Assembly: GCA_023439305.1 (NCBI GenBank)
Contig: JAEXOO010000008.1
Coordinates: forward strand, 1 to 47,536
DNA: 47,536 nt
Source: Pseudomonadota bacterium
Lineage (GTDB): Bacteria; Pseudomonadota; Gammaproteobacteria; Burkholderiales; Burkholderiaceae_B
Direction: 5' to 3'
Positions 24,891-34,835 of the stretch are shown one piece after another; position 1 is the first letter of the stretch; each line of letters opens with the position of its first letter. A program made the position numbers and the translations under genes. The notes beneath the pieces are model-generated. The model worked only from the letters and a program-made list of their open reading frames with translations. It was not told the origin of the DNA and did no database searches.

Positions 24891-24950
24891 GTTCTTTCCT
24901 TCTTGATCAATTGCTTGGATGAGCACATTGTACTCAATGCCGGACGCGGA

Positions 24951-26306
24951 TCAGAGCTTCTTGATAAACACCATGCTGTTGCGCGAGCGGTTGTAATGCG
25001 ATTGCTTTTCCTTGGGCAGGTCGGACACGCCGCCTTGCACGAATCCGCGCTTGATGAACCAGTGCGAGGTGCGCGTGGTCAGCACGAACAGGCGCTTGAA
25101 ACCGGCGGCGCGGGCCTTGGCCTCGGTGTGGCGCAACAGGATTTCGCCCTCGCCGGAGCCTTGCCATTCGGGATGCACAATCAGGCAGGCCATTTCGGCC
25201 ATGCTGTCTTTGGGATAGGGGATCAGGGCCACGCAGCCGTAGATGATGCCGTCGTGTTCAAGCACGGTAAAGCGCTCGACTTCGCGTTCAATGACCGATC
25301 TGCCGCGCGGCACCAGCGTACCGTCGATCTCCAGGGGTTCGATCAGTTGCACGATGGCGCCCACGTCGTCCAGATTGGCCGGGCGCAGATCGTCCAGCGT
25401 GTCTTCCACCACCATGGTGCCTACGCCGTCGTGGGTGAAGATTTCCAGGAGAATGCTGCCGTCCTGTTTGTAGGGCACCAGATGGGCGCGGGCGATGCCG
25501 CGTTTGACCGCCTGTGAGGCATAGCGCAGGAATGTAGAGCAGTCTTCGTCCAGCTTGCCCGAGGCCAGCAGGGCGTCCGCATCGGCGCGCGCCAGTTCCG
25601 AGTCGATCTCCAGATTGTTTGAGTAACCGATATGCTCCGGAGTCAGGAAGATCAGCTTTTCAGCGCGCAGCGCGATGGCGGTGCTGGTGGCCAGATCTTC
25701 CATATCCAGGTTGAAGGCTTCGCCGGTTGGAGAAAAACCCAGCGGGGAGAGTAGAATAAGCGCTCCCTGATTGAGTATGACGCGCATGGCGTCCACATCC
25801 AGCTTGCGCACCGAGCCGGCATGCTTGTAATCCAGGCCGTCGATCACGCCCACCGGGCGGGCGGTCACGAAGTTGCCGGAAATGATGCGGATCTGGGCGT
25901 GGGACATGGGCGTGTTGGGCAAGCCCTGGCTGAACGCCGCCTCGATGTCCAGGCGGATCTCGCCGGCGGCTTCCTTGGCGCATTCCAGCGCGGCGGCGCT
26001 GGTGGGCTCGGTGCCGCGACCAAACTGCGTGGTCTCGCCTTTCAGGCGCAGCTGTTCATTGACCTGCGGGCGCGAACCGTGCACCAGTACCAGCTTGATG
26101 CCCAGGGCCGATAGCAAGGACAGGTCGGGGATCAGCGTGTAGAGCAGTCCGTCATTGATGAGTTCCCCCCCGAAGGCCACCACGAATGTCTTGCCCCGGA
26201 AGTCATGCACGTACGGGGCCACTTCCCTGAACCATCGCACAAATTGCGCCTGGGCTTGATCGGGTGGTTCGAGAGCGGTAAACGAGTCGGGAGTGTCAGT
26301 GTTCAT
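24951..26306 (-). CDS. argA: N-acetylglutamate synthase
   Basis: First enzyme of arginine biosynthesis (acetyl-CoA + glutamate). The 451-residue bifunctional-looking protein has an N-terminal amino-acid-kinase-like domain (about 20-285, with VLVHGSRPQVNEQL) that is regulatory and binds arginine. The C-terminal GNAT catalytic domain (about 305-450) has its acetyl-CoA loop in HPEWQGSGEGEILL. ATG 26306 is the first ATG; no Shine-Dalgarno sequence is visible before it, and the only upstream alternative is a TTG ten codons earlier. It diverges from hrpA. Confidence 0.95.
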   Translation of the reverse strand: MNTDTPDSFTALEPPDQAQAQFVRWFREVAPYVHDFRGKTFVVAFGGELINDGLLYTLIPDLSLLSALGIKLVLVHGSRPQVNEQLRLKGETTQFGRGTEPTSAAALECAKEAAGEIRLDIEAAFSQGLPNTPMSHAQIRIISGNFVTARPVGVIDGLDYKHAGSVRKLDVDAMRVILNQGALILLSPLGFSPTGEAFNLDMEDLATSTAIALRAEKLIFLTPEHIGYSNNLEIDSELARADADALLASGKLDEDCSTFLRYASQAVKRGIARAHLVPYKQDGSILLEIFTHDGVGTMVVEDTLDDLRPANLDDVGAIVQLIEPLEIDGTLVPRGRSVIEREVERFTVLEHDGIIYGCVALIPYPKDSMAEMACLIVHPEWQGSGEGEILLRHTEAKARAAGFKRLFVLTTRTSHWFIKRGFVQGGVSDLPKEKQSHYNRSRNSMVFIKKL

Positions 26307-26350
26307 TGCGGGGGATCTATGCGTCCAAATACTCAAGGCTTGAAGCCAAA

Positions 26351-26358
26351 ATTATAAT
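26351..26358. promoter_or_regulatory. Palindromic -10 box shared by argA and hrpA
   Basis: ATTATAAT is its own reverse complement and gives a perfect TATAAT on both strands: 26353-26358 toward hrpA and 26351-26356 toward argA. Predicted starts leave leaders of roughly 20 bases (hrpA) and 38 bases (argA). No good -35 hexamer was found on either side. Confidence 0.45.
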
Positions 26359-26384
26359 GATGTCTGTACCAGAAACTACCTTTC

Positions 26385-29300
26385 ATGCACGAGTCCGTAG
26401 AATTGACTGAAAACCCACACATTCTGCCGCCCATTATTTACCCCGAAGACCTGCCCGTCAGTGGCCGTCGGGACGAAATAGCCAGGGCCATCAGGGACCA
26501 CCAGGTGGTCATCGTGTGTGGCGAGACCGGATCGGGCAAAACGACCCAGTTGCCCAAGATCTGCCTGGAAATGGGACGCGGCCTGAATGGCAAGATCATA
26601 GGCCATACCCAGCCTCGCCGTCTGGCGGCGACCTCGGTCGCCAAGCGCATTGCTGAAGAGCTGCAATCGGAAATCGGCGACTGGGTGGGCTATCAGATCC
26701 GCTTCAACGACAAGAGCGGTCCGCGTTCGGCCATCAAGTTGATGACCGACGGCATTCTGCTGGCCGAGTCGCAGCGCGACCCTATGCTCAGCCGCTATGA
26801 CACCATCATTATCGACGAGGCGCACGAACGCAGCCTGAATATCGATTTCCTGCTGGGTTTTCTGAAGCAGCTGCTGCCCCGGCGTCGTGACCTGAAGCTC
26901 ATCATCACCTCGGCCACCATAGACGCGGATCGTTTTGCCAAGCACTTCGCCTACAAGGGCAAGCCGGCGCCGGTCATCGAAGTGTCGGGTCGGCTGTATC
27001 CGGTCGATATCATCTATCGTCCTATTCTGGACGAGTCCCAGGGGGATACGGACGAGCGCCGTTCGGCTTCTGAAGACGAGCGCGACCTCATGGTCGGTAT
27101 CGTGGATGCGGTGCGGGAGTGCGCGCGTCATGGCAGCGGCGACATATTGGTGTTTCTGCCCGGCGAACGCGAGATCCGGGAAGCCACCGACGCGCTGGAA
27201 AAAGACAAACCGTCCAATACCATCATCCTGCCGCTGTTCGCCCGCCTGTCGCAGGCCGAGCAGGAACAGATTTTCCGCCCTAAAGGCAATGCGCGCCGCG
27301 TGGTGCTGGCCACCAACGTGGCCGAGACATCGCTGACCGTGCCCGGCATTCGTTATGTGGTGGACAGCGGCCTGGCGCGCATCAAGCGCTATTCCTGGCG
27401 CAGCAAGGTCGAACAGTTGCGGATCGAGGCGATCAGCCAGGCCTCGGCCAATCAGCGGGCAGGCCGTTGCGGCCGTATCGGCCCCGGCGTGTGCATACGC
27501 TTGTATGACGAACAGGATTTCAAGAGCCGCCCGCCGTTCACGGACCCTGAAATCCTGCGTTCTTCGCTGGCTTCCGTCATCCTGCGCATGAAGGCATTGC
27601 GACTGGAAGATGTCGAGACCTTTCCCTTTGTGGAGCCGCCGACAGGGCGGGCCATTGCGGATGGCTATCAGATTCTGCAGGAGCTGGGAGCGTTGGACGA
27701 ACAGCAGCGCCTGACCGACGTAGGCCGGTCGTTGGCCAAATTGCCGGTGGATCCGCGCGTGGCGCGCATGGTGCTGGCAGGGCACGAGCAGCATTGTCTG
27801 ACGGAAATGTTGATTATCGCCGCCGCCATGTCGGTACAGGATCCGCGTGACCGGCCTGTGCACGAGCGCGAGGCCGCCAATCAGGCGCATGCGCGCTTCA
27901 ATGACGACAAGTCCGAGTTTTTGTCTTACGTTAAATTGTGGAACTGGCTGGACGAGCAGTCGACTGAGCAGGGGTCGCAACGCAAGTTCATGAACGCGCT
28001 CAAGCAGGCTTTGTTGTCGCCGGTGCGCGTGCGCGAGTGGCGCGATGTCCATGCCCAATTGCGCAGTCTTGTGCACGAGCAGCGTTGGATCGCCAACCCG
28101 TCAGCCGCCACGTACGAGCAGGTGCATTTGGCCTTGTTGACCGGCCTGATCGGCAATATAGGGCTCAAGAGCGAAGAAAGCGGTATGTACCAGGGCACGC
28201 GCGAGCTGCGCTTTGTCATTCATCCCGGCTCCAAGTTGGTGAAGAAGGCGGGGCGCTGGATTCTGGCGGGCGAGCTGGTCGAAACCACGCGCCTGTTTGC
28301 ACGTTGCGTGGCCCGTATCGAACCCACCTGGGTTGAAAAAGTAGGGGCGCACTTGCTGCGCAAGACCTGGTCCGACCCGCGCTGGGAAAAGAAGGCCGGG
28401 CAGGTGGTCGCCAACGAACGCGCCACGCTGTATGGGCTGATGATCTACAGCGGTCGACGCGTGCATTTCGGCAAAATAGACCCGACGCAGGCGCGGGAGC
28501 TGTTTTTGCGTCAGGCCCTGGTGCCGGGCGAAATCGACTCGAACCTGCCTTTCCTGCGGCATAACCGGCAGCAGATTTCCGCCGTGGAACGCCTGGAGCA
28601 CCAGTCGCGCCGCCCCGACATCCTGATCGACGAAGAACTGATCTACGCCTTTTACGATCAGCGCATCCCGCAGGACGTCTATCAGACGGCGACGCTGGAG
28701 AAATGGTACAAGGGCCTGTCCAAGGAGCAGGCCAAAGGTCTGGAGCTGAGTCGTGACGAACTGATGCGTCACGATGCTGCCGGCATTACCACGGAAGTGT
28801 TCCCGCGTTCGGTGGAATGGCAGGGCGTGAAAATGGCGCTGGACTACCATTTTGAGCCCGGCTCGGTGCGCGATGGCGTGACCCTCAGCGTGCCGCTGTT
28901 CTCCTTGAATCAGATCGATCCGGCGCGTTGCGAATGGCTGGTGCCGGGCATGCTCAAGGAAAAAGTGCTGGCCTTGCTCAAGTCTCTGCCCCAGCGCACG
29001 CGTCGGCATTGCGTGCCTTTGCCCGACTATGCCGATGCCTTCCACAAACGCTGGTTCGATCGGGCCGCCGATCCGGGCATGAGCCTGCTGGACGCCATTG
29101 CCCAGGATATGTGGGAGCAGGTCAAGCAGCGGCCGCAGCGCAGCGATTTCAAGCCCGAAACGCTGCCGCCCCATTTGTTCATGAATTTCCGCGTCGTCGA
29201 CGAACACGGGCGCATGCTGTCGGGCGGCCGCAATCTGGATCAGCTCAAGGCTGAGCATGGCCGTCAGGCTCAGGCTTCCTTCCAGCAGATGGCCGCCGCC

Positions 29301-30176
29301 GACGAGCAGGTCGCCCAGGTGCTGGATCACGAGCAACTGACCTCCTGGTCGTTCGGGCCTTTGCCCGAGCTGATGGAAATCCACCGCAAGGGGCGCAGCT
29401 TCATCGGGTATCCGGCGCTGGTGGACCAGAAGACGCATTGCGACCTGGATGTGTTCGACGATCCCGCCGAGGCCCGTCGCCAGCACCGCAAGGGATTGCG
29501 GCGTCTGTTCCGACTGGCCTTGCGCGAGCAGGTGCGCTTTCTGGAAAAGAACATCACGGATCTCACGCGGATCAGCATGCTGTACATGACGCTGGGCACG
29601 CAGGAGCAGTTGCGCGACCAGATTATCGATGTGGCGCTGGAACAGTCCTGCATGATGGAACCCTGGCCGCAGGATCAGGCGGGGTTTGAAGCGCGCGCGC
29701 AGGAAGGCCGCAGCCGACTGGGTCTGGTGGCGCAGGAAGTGGCGCGGCTGGCCGGGCAGATCCTGGTCGAATGGAGCGCAGCGCAGAAAAAACTGGCCCA
29801 GGCCAAGGCGCATCCGGAAGCCTTGAAAGATATGCAGCAACAGTTGGCGGCGCTGATGCCGGCACGCTTCCTGGAAGCCAGCGAATATCAGCAACTGGCC
29901 CATTTTCCGCGCTACCTGAAAGCGGTGCAGGCCAGGGTGGACAAGCTGCGCGCCGATCCTGCCCGCGATCAGCGCCTGATGCAGGACATGGCCCCGCTGC
30001 TGGTCAAGTATCAGCGCGCCGTGGCAGCCCTGAAAGGTGCCGAAGACAGTGGTTTGCGTGATTTCCGCTGGATGCTGGAAGAACTGCGCGTGTCCTTGTT
30101 CGCCCAGGAACTGCGTACGCCCATGCCGGTCTCGGTCAAGCGTCTGGAAAAGGCCTGGACCGCGCTGCAGCGCTAG
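26385..30176 (+). CDS. hrpA: ATP-dependent RNA helicase HrpA
   Basis: DEAH-box RNA helicase of full length (1263 residues), implicated in mRNA processing and ribosome rescue in E. coli. Motif I GETGSGKT is at 46-53, motif II DEAH at 144-147, motif III SAT at 176-178, and motif VI reads NQRAGRCGRIGPG (about 354-366). The helicase-associated and OB-fold regions and the long HrpA-specific C-terminal half (DUF3418, from about 640) are intact. The start ATG lies 26 bases after a perfect TATAAT. dnaE follows after 82 bases. Confidence 0.96.
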   Translation: MHESVELTENPHILPPIIYPEDLPVSGRRDEIARAIRDHQVVIVCGETGSGKTTQLPKICLEMGRGLNGKIIGHTQPRRLAATSVAKRIAEELQSEIGDWVGYQIRFNDKSGPRSAIKLMTDGILLAESQRDPMLSRYDTIIIDEAHERSLNIDFLLGFLKQLLPRRRDLKLIITSATIDADRFAKHFAYKGKPAPVIEVSGRLYPVDIIYRPILDESQGDTDERRSASEDERDLMVGIVDAVRECARHGSGDILVFLPGEREIREATDALEKDKPSNTIILPLFARLSQAEQEQIFRPKGNARRVVLATNVAETSLTVPGIRYVVDSGLARIKRYSWRSKVEQLRIEAISQASANQRAGRCGRIGPGVCIRLYDEQDFKSRPPFTDPEILRSSLASVILRMKALRLEDVETFPFVEPPTGRAIADGYQILQELGALDEQQRLTDVGRSLAKLPVDPRVARMVLAGHEQHCLTEMLIIAAAMSVQDPRDRPVHEREAANQAHARFNDDKSEFLSYVKLWNWLDEQSTEQGSQRKFMNALKQALLSPVRVREWRDVHAQLRSLVHEQRWIANPSAATYEQVHLALLTGLIGNIGLKSEESGMYQGTRELRFVIHPGSKLVKKAGRWILAGELVETTRLFARCVARIEPTWVEKVGAHLLRKTWSDPRWEKKAGQVVANERATLYGLMIYSGRRVHFGKIDPTQARELFLRQALVPGEIDSNLPFLRHNRQQISAVERLEHQSRRPDILIDEELIYAFYDQRIPQDVYQTATLEKWYKGLSKEQAKGLELSRDELMRHDAAGITTEVFPRSVEWQGVKMALDYHFEPGSVRDGVTLSVPLFSLNQIDPARCEWLVPGMLKEKVLALLKSLPQRTRRHCVPLPDYADAFHKRWFDRAADPGMSLLDAIAQDMWEQVKQRPQRSDFKPETLPPHLFMNFRVVDEHGRMLSGGRNLDQLKAEHGRQAQASFQQMAAADEQVAQVLDHEQLTSWSFGPLPELMEIHRKGRSFIGYPALVDQKTHCDLDVFDDPAEARRQHRKGLRRLFRLALREQVRFLEKNITDLTRISMLYMTLGTQEQLRDQIIDVALEQSCMMEPWPQDQAGFEARAQEGRSRLGLVAQEVARLAGQILVEWSAAQKKLAQAKAHPEALKDMQQQLAALMPARFLEASEYQQLAHFPRYLKAVQARVDKLRADPARDQRLMQDMAPLLVKYQRAVAALKGAEDSGLRDFRWMLEELRVSLFAQELRTPMPVSVKRLEKAWTALQR

Positions 30177-30244
30177 GCGCTCCCCCGTCGTCCCGGCCGG
30201 CGTCCGATTGCCGCGCCGGGGCCACCATTCTTAATCGGCTTCAG

Positions 30245-30250
30245 TACAAT
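30245..30250 (+). promoter_or_regulatory. -10 box TACAAT directly upstream of dnaE
   Basis: TACAAT ends 8 bases before the dnaE ATG, so transcription would start at or within a base or two of the start codon. No Shine-Dalgarno sequence lies between them. No convincing -35 at 16-18 bases was found. Confidence 0.4.
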
Positions 30251-30258
30251 TACTGTAT

Positions 30259-33200
30259 ATGAGCGAAACTACCTCCTCCTTTGTCCATCTGCGATCCCAC
30301 TCCGAGTTCTCGGTCGTGGACGGGATCGCCCGCATACCCGACATGATCAAGAAGGCGCTGGCCTATGGACAGCCGGCCTTGGCGCTGACGGATTTATGTA
30401 ATCTGTTCGGCCAGATCAAGTTCTACAAGTCGGCGCGCAAGGCCGGCTTGAAGGCCATCATGGGTTGCGATATCTGGCTGCAGAACGAGGAAGACCGGGA
30501 AAAACCGTCGCGCCTGCTGCTGCTGGTCCAGAATGAGGCCGGTTATCTGGATCTGTGCGACATCATCACCCGCGCCTGGCTGGGCAATCAATACAAGGGC
30601 CGCGCCGAAGTGCAGCGCGCCTGGCTTGAAGGCCGCAGTGGCCTGATCGCCCTGTCGGGGGCGCGCATGGGCGATGTGGGTCAGGCCCTGGAGGCCGGCA
30701 ATATGGAATTGGCGCGCCAGTGCGCGCGCCACTGGGCGGCGTTGTTTCCGGACGCGTTCTTCATCGAATTGCAACGCAGCGGCGCAGACGGCGATGAGCT
30801 CTATGTGCAGGCCGCCATGCGGTTGGCTGCGGAACTAGGGCTGCCGGTGGTGGCCACGCATCCGATTCAATTCGTCGAAGCCGACGATTTCCGGGCGCAC
30901 GAGGTGCGGGTCTGCATTGCCGAGGGCGAGCAGTTGGCCAATCCAAAGCGCATCAAGCGCTTTACGCCCGAGCAGTATTTCCTGGATTCGGACGAAATGG
31001 TGCGGCGTTTTGCCGACGTGCCTTCCGCGCTGGAAAACACACTGGAAATTGCCAAGCGCTGCAATCTGGAAATGGAGCTGGGCAAGCCCTACCTGCCCGA
31101 TTTTCCGACGCCCGATGGCATGACGCTGGACGACTTCCTGGTGCATCAGGCCAAAGAAGGGCTGGACAAGCGCATGGTGCAGCTCTATCCGGACGAAGCC
31201 GAGCGCCAGGCGCAATACCCGGTCTACGAAGAGCGTCTGTCCTGGGAGTGCAACACTATTATTTCGATGGGGTTTCCCGGCTACTTCCTGATCGTGGCGG
31301 ACTTCATTAACTGGGGCAAGCACAACGGGGTTCCGGTCGGGCCGGGCCGGGGGTCGGGGGCCGGTTCGCTGGTGGCCTACAGCCTGGGCATTACCGATCT
31401 GGATCCCTTGCGTTATGACTTGCTGTTCGAGCGATTCCTGAATCCTGAGCGGGTTTCCATGCCCGACTTCGACGTGGACTTCTGCCAGGACAACCGCGAA
31501 CGCGTCATCGATTATGTAAAGGAAAAATACGGGCGTCAGGCCGTGAGCCAGATCGCCACCTTCGGCACACTGGGCGCCAAGGCCGTGGTGCGCGACGTAG
31601 GCCGGGTGCTGGAGCTGCCCTACAGCATGTGCGATGGCCTGTCCAAGCTGATTCCGTTCAACCCGGCCGATCCCTGGACGCTGGAACGAGCCTTGGCGGA
31701 CGAGCCCGCTTTTCGGGAGCGCTACGAAAACGACGAAGAGGTCAAGGCTCTCATCGACCTGGCCAAGCCCCTGGAAGGACTCACGCGTAGCGTGGGCATG
31801 CACGCTGGCGGCGTGCTGATCGCCCCGGGCAAGCTGATCGATTTTTGCCCTTTGTATTCCCAACCGGGTCCGGATGCCAACGCCGTGTCGCAGTACGACA
31901 AGGATGACGTAGAAGCCGCCGGACTGGTCAAGTTCGACTTTCTGGGCTTGCGCAACCTGACCATTCTGGATTGGGCTGTGCGCTATGTGCAGCAGTTCAA
32001 TGCGGACAAGCGCGATTTCGACATCATGGCGCTGCCGTTGGACGACGATGCGTCCTACAAGCTCTTGTGCGAGGGCAATACCACGGCGGTATTCCAGCTT
32101 GAATCGCGCGGCATGAAAGAGCTGCTGCGCAGTCTGCGTCCGTCCACCTTTGAAGACATCATCGCTATGCTGGCTCTGTACCGTCCGGGGCCGCTGGAGT
32201 CGGGCATGGTGGTGGACTTCGTGAACCGCAAGCATGGCCGCGCCGAAGTCGATTATTTCCACCCGGATCTGGAAGGCACCCTGAGCAGCACCTACGGGGT
32301 CATTGTCTACCAGGAACAGGTGATGCTGATCTCGCAGATCATCGGCGGCTATTCGCTGGGTGGCGCCGACCTGCTGCGCCGCGCCATGGGCAAGAAAAAG
32401 CCTGAGGAAATGGCCAAGCACCGGGTTCTGTTCGAGGAAGGCGCGGTCAAGAAGGGCCACGATCCCGACCTGGCGGTCAAGCTGTTCGACCTGATGGAGA
32501 AGTTCGCGGGCTATGGCTTCAACAAGAGTCACTCGGCCGCGTACGCGCTGATCGCCTACCAGACGGCCTGGCTCAAGGCGCACCATCCGGCCGAGTTCCT
32601 GGCCGCCACCTTGCTGTCCGACATGGACGACACCGACAAGGTGCAGATCTTCTGGAAGGATGCTGTCGCCAACGGCGTGCAGGTGCTGCCGCCGGACATC
32701 AACGCTTCCAATTACCGATTCGAGCCCGTCCAGGACAGTTACACCGCCAAGGGGTTGCCGCCGCGCACCATGCGCTACGGCCTGGGCGCCGTCAAAGGCA
32801 CCGGCCAGGCGGCGGTCGAGGCTATCGTGCAGGCGCGCCGGGAAGAAGGGGCTTTCAAAAGCCTGTTCGATTTCTGCCGTCGTGTGGATCGCCACCAGGT
32901 CAACAAGCGCACCATCGAGGCCTTGGTGCGGGCCGGCGCCTTCGACAGCATCGACGAAAATCGTGCTGCTTTGCTGGCGACCATTGGCGCTGCGGTAGAA
33001 GCGGCCGAGCAGGCCGAGCGCAGCGCCAACCAGTCTTCGCTGTTTGCCGATGACTCAGATGACATTGTGGAAGGCGAAGTGGCCAAGGTGGCGCCCTGGA
33101 GTCTGCAGGACAGACTGCGCCAGGAAAAGACCGCTCTGGGCTTTTATTTCAGCGGCCACCTGTTCGACGCCTGGCGCGATGAAGTGCGCCGCTTCGCGCC

Positions 33201-33732
33201 TACGCCGCTGGCCCGGCTGGAAGCGTCCCGCAGCCCGCAATGGTTTGCCGGCGTGCTGTCGGCCGTGCGCGTGCGCATGACGCGCCGCGGCAAAATGCTG
33301 TACGCCATGCTGGACGATGGTTCGGCTCAGGTGGAAGTCGCCATTTTCAACGAGCTGTTCGAAGAGCACCGGCAGCGCTTGAAGGAAGATCAGCTCGTCA
33401 TCATCCAGGGCAAGGTCAGCAACGACGACTACACCGGCGGTCTGCGCGTGACGGCTGACGCTATTTTTGATCTGCAACTGGCCCGCGAGACCCGCGCCAG
33501 TTGTCTGAGCATTGTGCTGGGCGACAAGGCGGACGCTATGCGCCTGCAGAACCTGCTGGCTCCCCACCGTGCCGAAGAAGGCGGGGTGGCGGTAGAGGTG
33601 CAACTGCACCGTCCGGACTATGAATGTGTGATTCAGTTGGGGCGGGAATGGCGGGTGCGTCTGGCCGATGCCATGCTCGAGCAGCTCGAACAGTGGGATG
33701 CGACCCGCGAAGTGGAGATCAGCTACCGATGA
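30259..33732 (+). CDS. dnaE: DNA polymerase III subunit alpha
   Basis: Catalytic subunit of the replicative polymerase (1157 residues, normal length). The N-terminal PHP domain opens with FVHLRSHSEFSVVDG. The polymerase active site PDFDVDFC (about 402-409) holds the two catalytic aspartates, and GPGRGSGAGSLVAY precedes it. Tandem HhH and OB-fold (RMTRRGKMLYAMLDDGSAQVEV, about 1010-1032) regions follow. Start by family alignment; it lacks a ribosome-binding site. Its stop overlaps the next gene, a glycosyltransferase (ATGA, 33729-33732), so replication and LPS genes are translationally joined. Confidence 0.97.
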   Translation: MSETTSSFVHLRSHSEFSVVDGIARIPDMIKKALAYGQPALALTDLCNLFGQIKFYKSARKAGLKAIMGCDIWLQNEEDREKPSRLLLLVQNEAGYLDLCDIITRAWLGNQYKGRAEVQRAWLEGRSGLIALSGARMGDVGQALEAGNMELARQCARHWAALFPDAFFIELQRSGADGDELYVQAAMRLAAELGLPVVATHPIQFVEADDFRAHEVRVCIAEGEQLANPKRIKRFTPEQYFLDSDEMVRRFADVPSALENTLEIAKRCNLEMELGKPYLPDFPTPDGMTLDDFLVHQAKEGLDKRMVQLYPDEAERQAQYPVYEERLSWECNTIISMGFPGYFLIVADFINWGKHNGVPVGPGRGSGAGSLVAYSLGITDLDPLRYDLLFERFLNPERVSMPDFDVDFCQDNRERVIDYVKEKYGRQAVSQIATFGTLGAKAVVRDVGRVLELPYSMCDGLSKLIPFNPADPWTLERALADEPAFRERYENDEEVKALIDLAKPLEGLTRSVGMHAGGVLIAPGKLIDFCPLYSQPGPDANAVSQYDKDDVEAAGLVKFDFLGLRNLTILDWAVRYVQQFNADKRDFDIMALPLDDDASYKLLCEGNTTAVFQLESRGMKELLRSLRPSTFEDIIAMLALYRPGPLESGMVVDFVNRKHGRAEVDYFHPDLEGTLSSTYGVIVYQEQVMLISQIIGGYSLGGADLLRRAMGKKKPEEMAKHRVLFEEGAVKKGHDPDLAVKLFDLMEKFAGYGFNKSHSAAYALIAYQTAWLKAHHPAEFLAATLLSDMDDTDKVQIFWKDAVANGVQVLPPDINASNYRFEPVQDSYTAKGLPPRTMRYGLGAVKGTGQAAVEAIVQARREEGAFKSLFDFCRRVDRHQVNKRTIEALVRAGAFDSIDENRAALLATIGAAVEAAEQAERSANQSSLFADDSDDIVEGEVAKVAPWSLQDRLRQEKTALGFYFSGHLFDAWRDEVRRFAPTPLARLEASRSPQWFAGVLSAVRVRMTRRGKMLYAMLDDGSAQVEVAIFNELFEEHRQRLKEDQLVIIQGKVSNDDYTGGLRVTADAIFDLQLARETRASCLSIVLGDKADAMRLQNLLAPHRAEEGGVAVEVQLHRPDYECVIQLGREWRVRLADAMLEQLEQWDATREVEISYR

Positions 33733-34835
33733 GGCCGCTGCGCATCCTGCATTCCGAAGCCGCCACCAGCTTTGGCGGGCAAGAGAATTACATTTTGCGG
33801 GTGATGCGCATCTTGCGCGAGCGCGGCCATCTGGTTGAAGCCGCCTGCCAACCGCATGCCCAGTTGACGGCCCGTCTGCGCGACGAAGGCTTCGTGGTGC
33901 ACACCTTGTACATGGATGGGCCGCGAAACTATGTGCGCGGCGTGCAGCAGTTGCGGCGCGTGCTGCGCCAAGGCCGCTTCGATGTCGTGAACAGCCATAG
34001 CCGGCGCGATGCCATGCTGGCCGGCATGGCCGGACGCCTGGCCGGAACGCCCCTGATCGTGCGTACCCGGCATCTGGCCAAAAAGGTCGGTTCGCTGCTG
34101 TCCTACACCATTGTGCCCAAGCGCGTCATCACCCCCAGCGAATATGTGCGCGATCATCTGATCCAGCGCGGCGTCAAGCCGGGGGCGGTGGATGTGGTCT
34201 ATCCCTGCGTGGACCCGGCCCTTCTGGACGCGGCGCCGCCCTTGGATTTGCGCGCCGAGCTCGGGCTGGCCCCGGATACTGTGCTGGTAGGCTGCGTGGC
34301 CGTGTTGCGGCGTGAAAAAGGACACCGCGAACTGATTGCCGCTCTGCAGCCCTTGCTGGCGCCGCATCCATCATTACATCTGGTTCTGGTGGGGGGCGGT
34401 TCGCCGGGTTTCGAAGAACTTCAGGCCTTGGTGGCTGAACAAGGCCTGACTGGACGCGTGCACCTGCTCGGCGCCCGCTCGGATGTGCCGTCCTTGTTGC
34501 CCAATCTGGATATCTTTGCTCTGGCGACGCATATGGAAGCCTCCGGCACGGCCTTTGTGGAGGCCGGCAGTGCGGGCCTGCCCGTGATCGGCACGCGGGT
34601 TGGCGGCGTGCCGGAAATGATGCAGGAAGGACGCAGTGGACTGCTGGTGCCTTTGCACGATATTCCCGCTTTGTCGGCGGCTCTGGAAAGCCTGCTGCTG
34701 GATCCGGCTCGGCGTCAGGCGATGGGCAGGGCAGGGCGCATATTTTGCCGCAGCGACGAGCGCTTTACGCCCAAGGCGATGGGCGATCGCTTGGAAGGGG
34801 CTTACTACCGTTGGCTGAAGGAACTACAAAAATGA
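33729..34835 (+). CDS. Glycosyltransferase family 4 (LPS core type)
   Basis: GT-B fold glycosyltransferase of 368 residues that would transfer a sugar from a nucleotide donor on the cytoplasmic face of the inner membrane. The N-terminal ATSFGGQENYILRVMRIL motif and the C-terminal donor site ASGTAFVEAGSAGLPVIGTRVGGVPEM (E-x7-E pattern, about 275-300) are typical. The ATG overlaps the dnaE stop, and its own stop overlaps the next gene by four bases. Donor and acceptor sugars cannot be told from sequence; the context indicates LPS core. Confidence 0.9.
   Translation: MRPLRILHSEAATSFGGQENYILRVMRILRERGHLVEAACQPHAQLTARLRDEGFVVHTLYMDGPRNYVRGVQQLRRVLRQGRFDVVNSHSRRDAMLAGMAGRLAGTPLIVRTRHLAKKVGSLLSYTIVPKRVITPSEYVRDHLIQRGVKPGAVDVVYPCVDPALLDAAPPLDLRAELGLAPDTVLVGCVAVLRREKGHRELIAALQPLLAPHPSLHLVLVGGGSPGFEELQALVAEQGLTGRVHLLGARSDVPSLLPNLDIFALATHMEASGTAFVEAGSAGLPVIGTRVGGVPEMMQEGRSGLLVPLHDIPALSAALESLLLDPARRQAMGRAGRIFCRSDERFTPKAMGDRLEGAYYRWLKELQK

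Noticed and set aside
28101..32895. Long minus-strand open frames opposite hrpA (600 codons) and dnaE (686 codons)
   Set aside because: Shadows of strongly coding plus-strand genes; no family resemblance, no ribosome sites.
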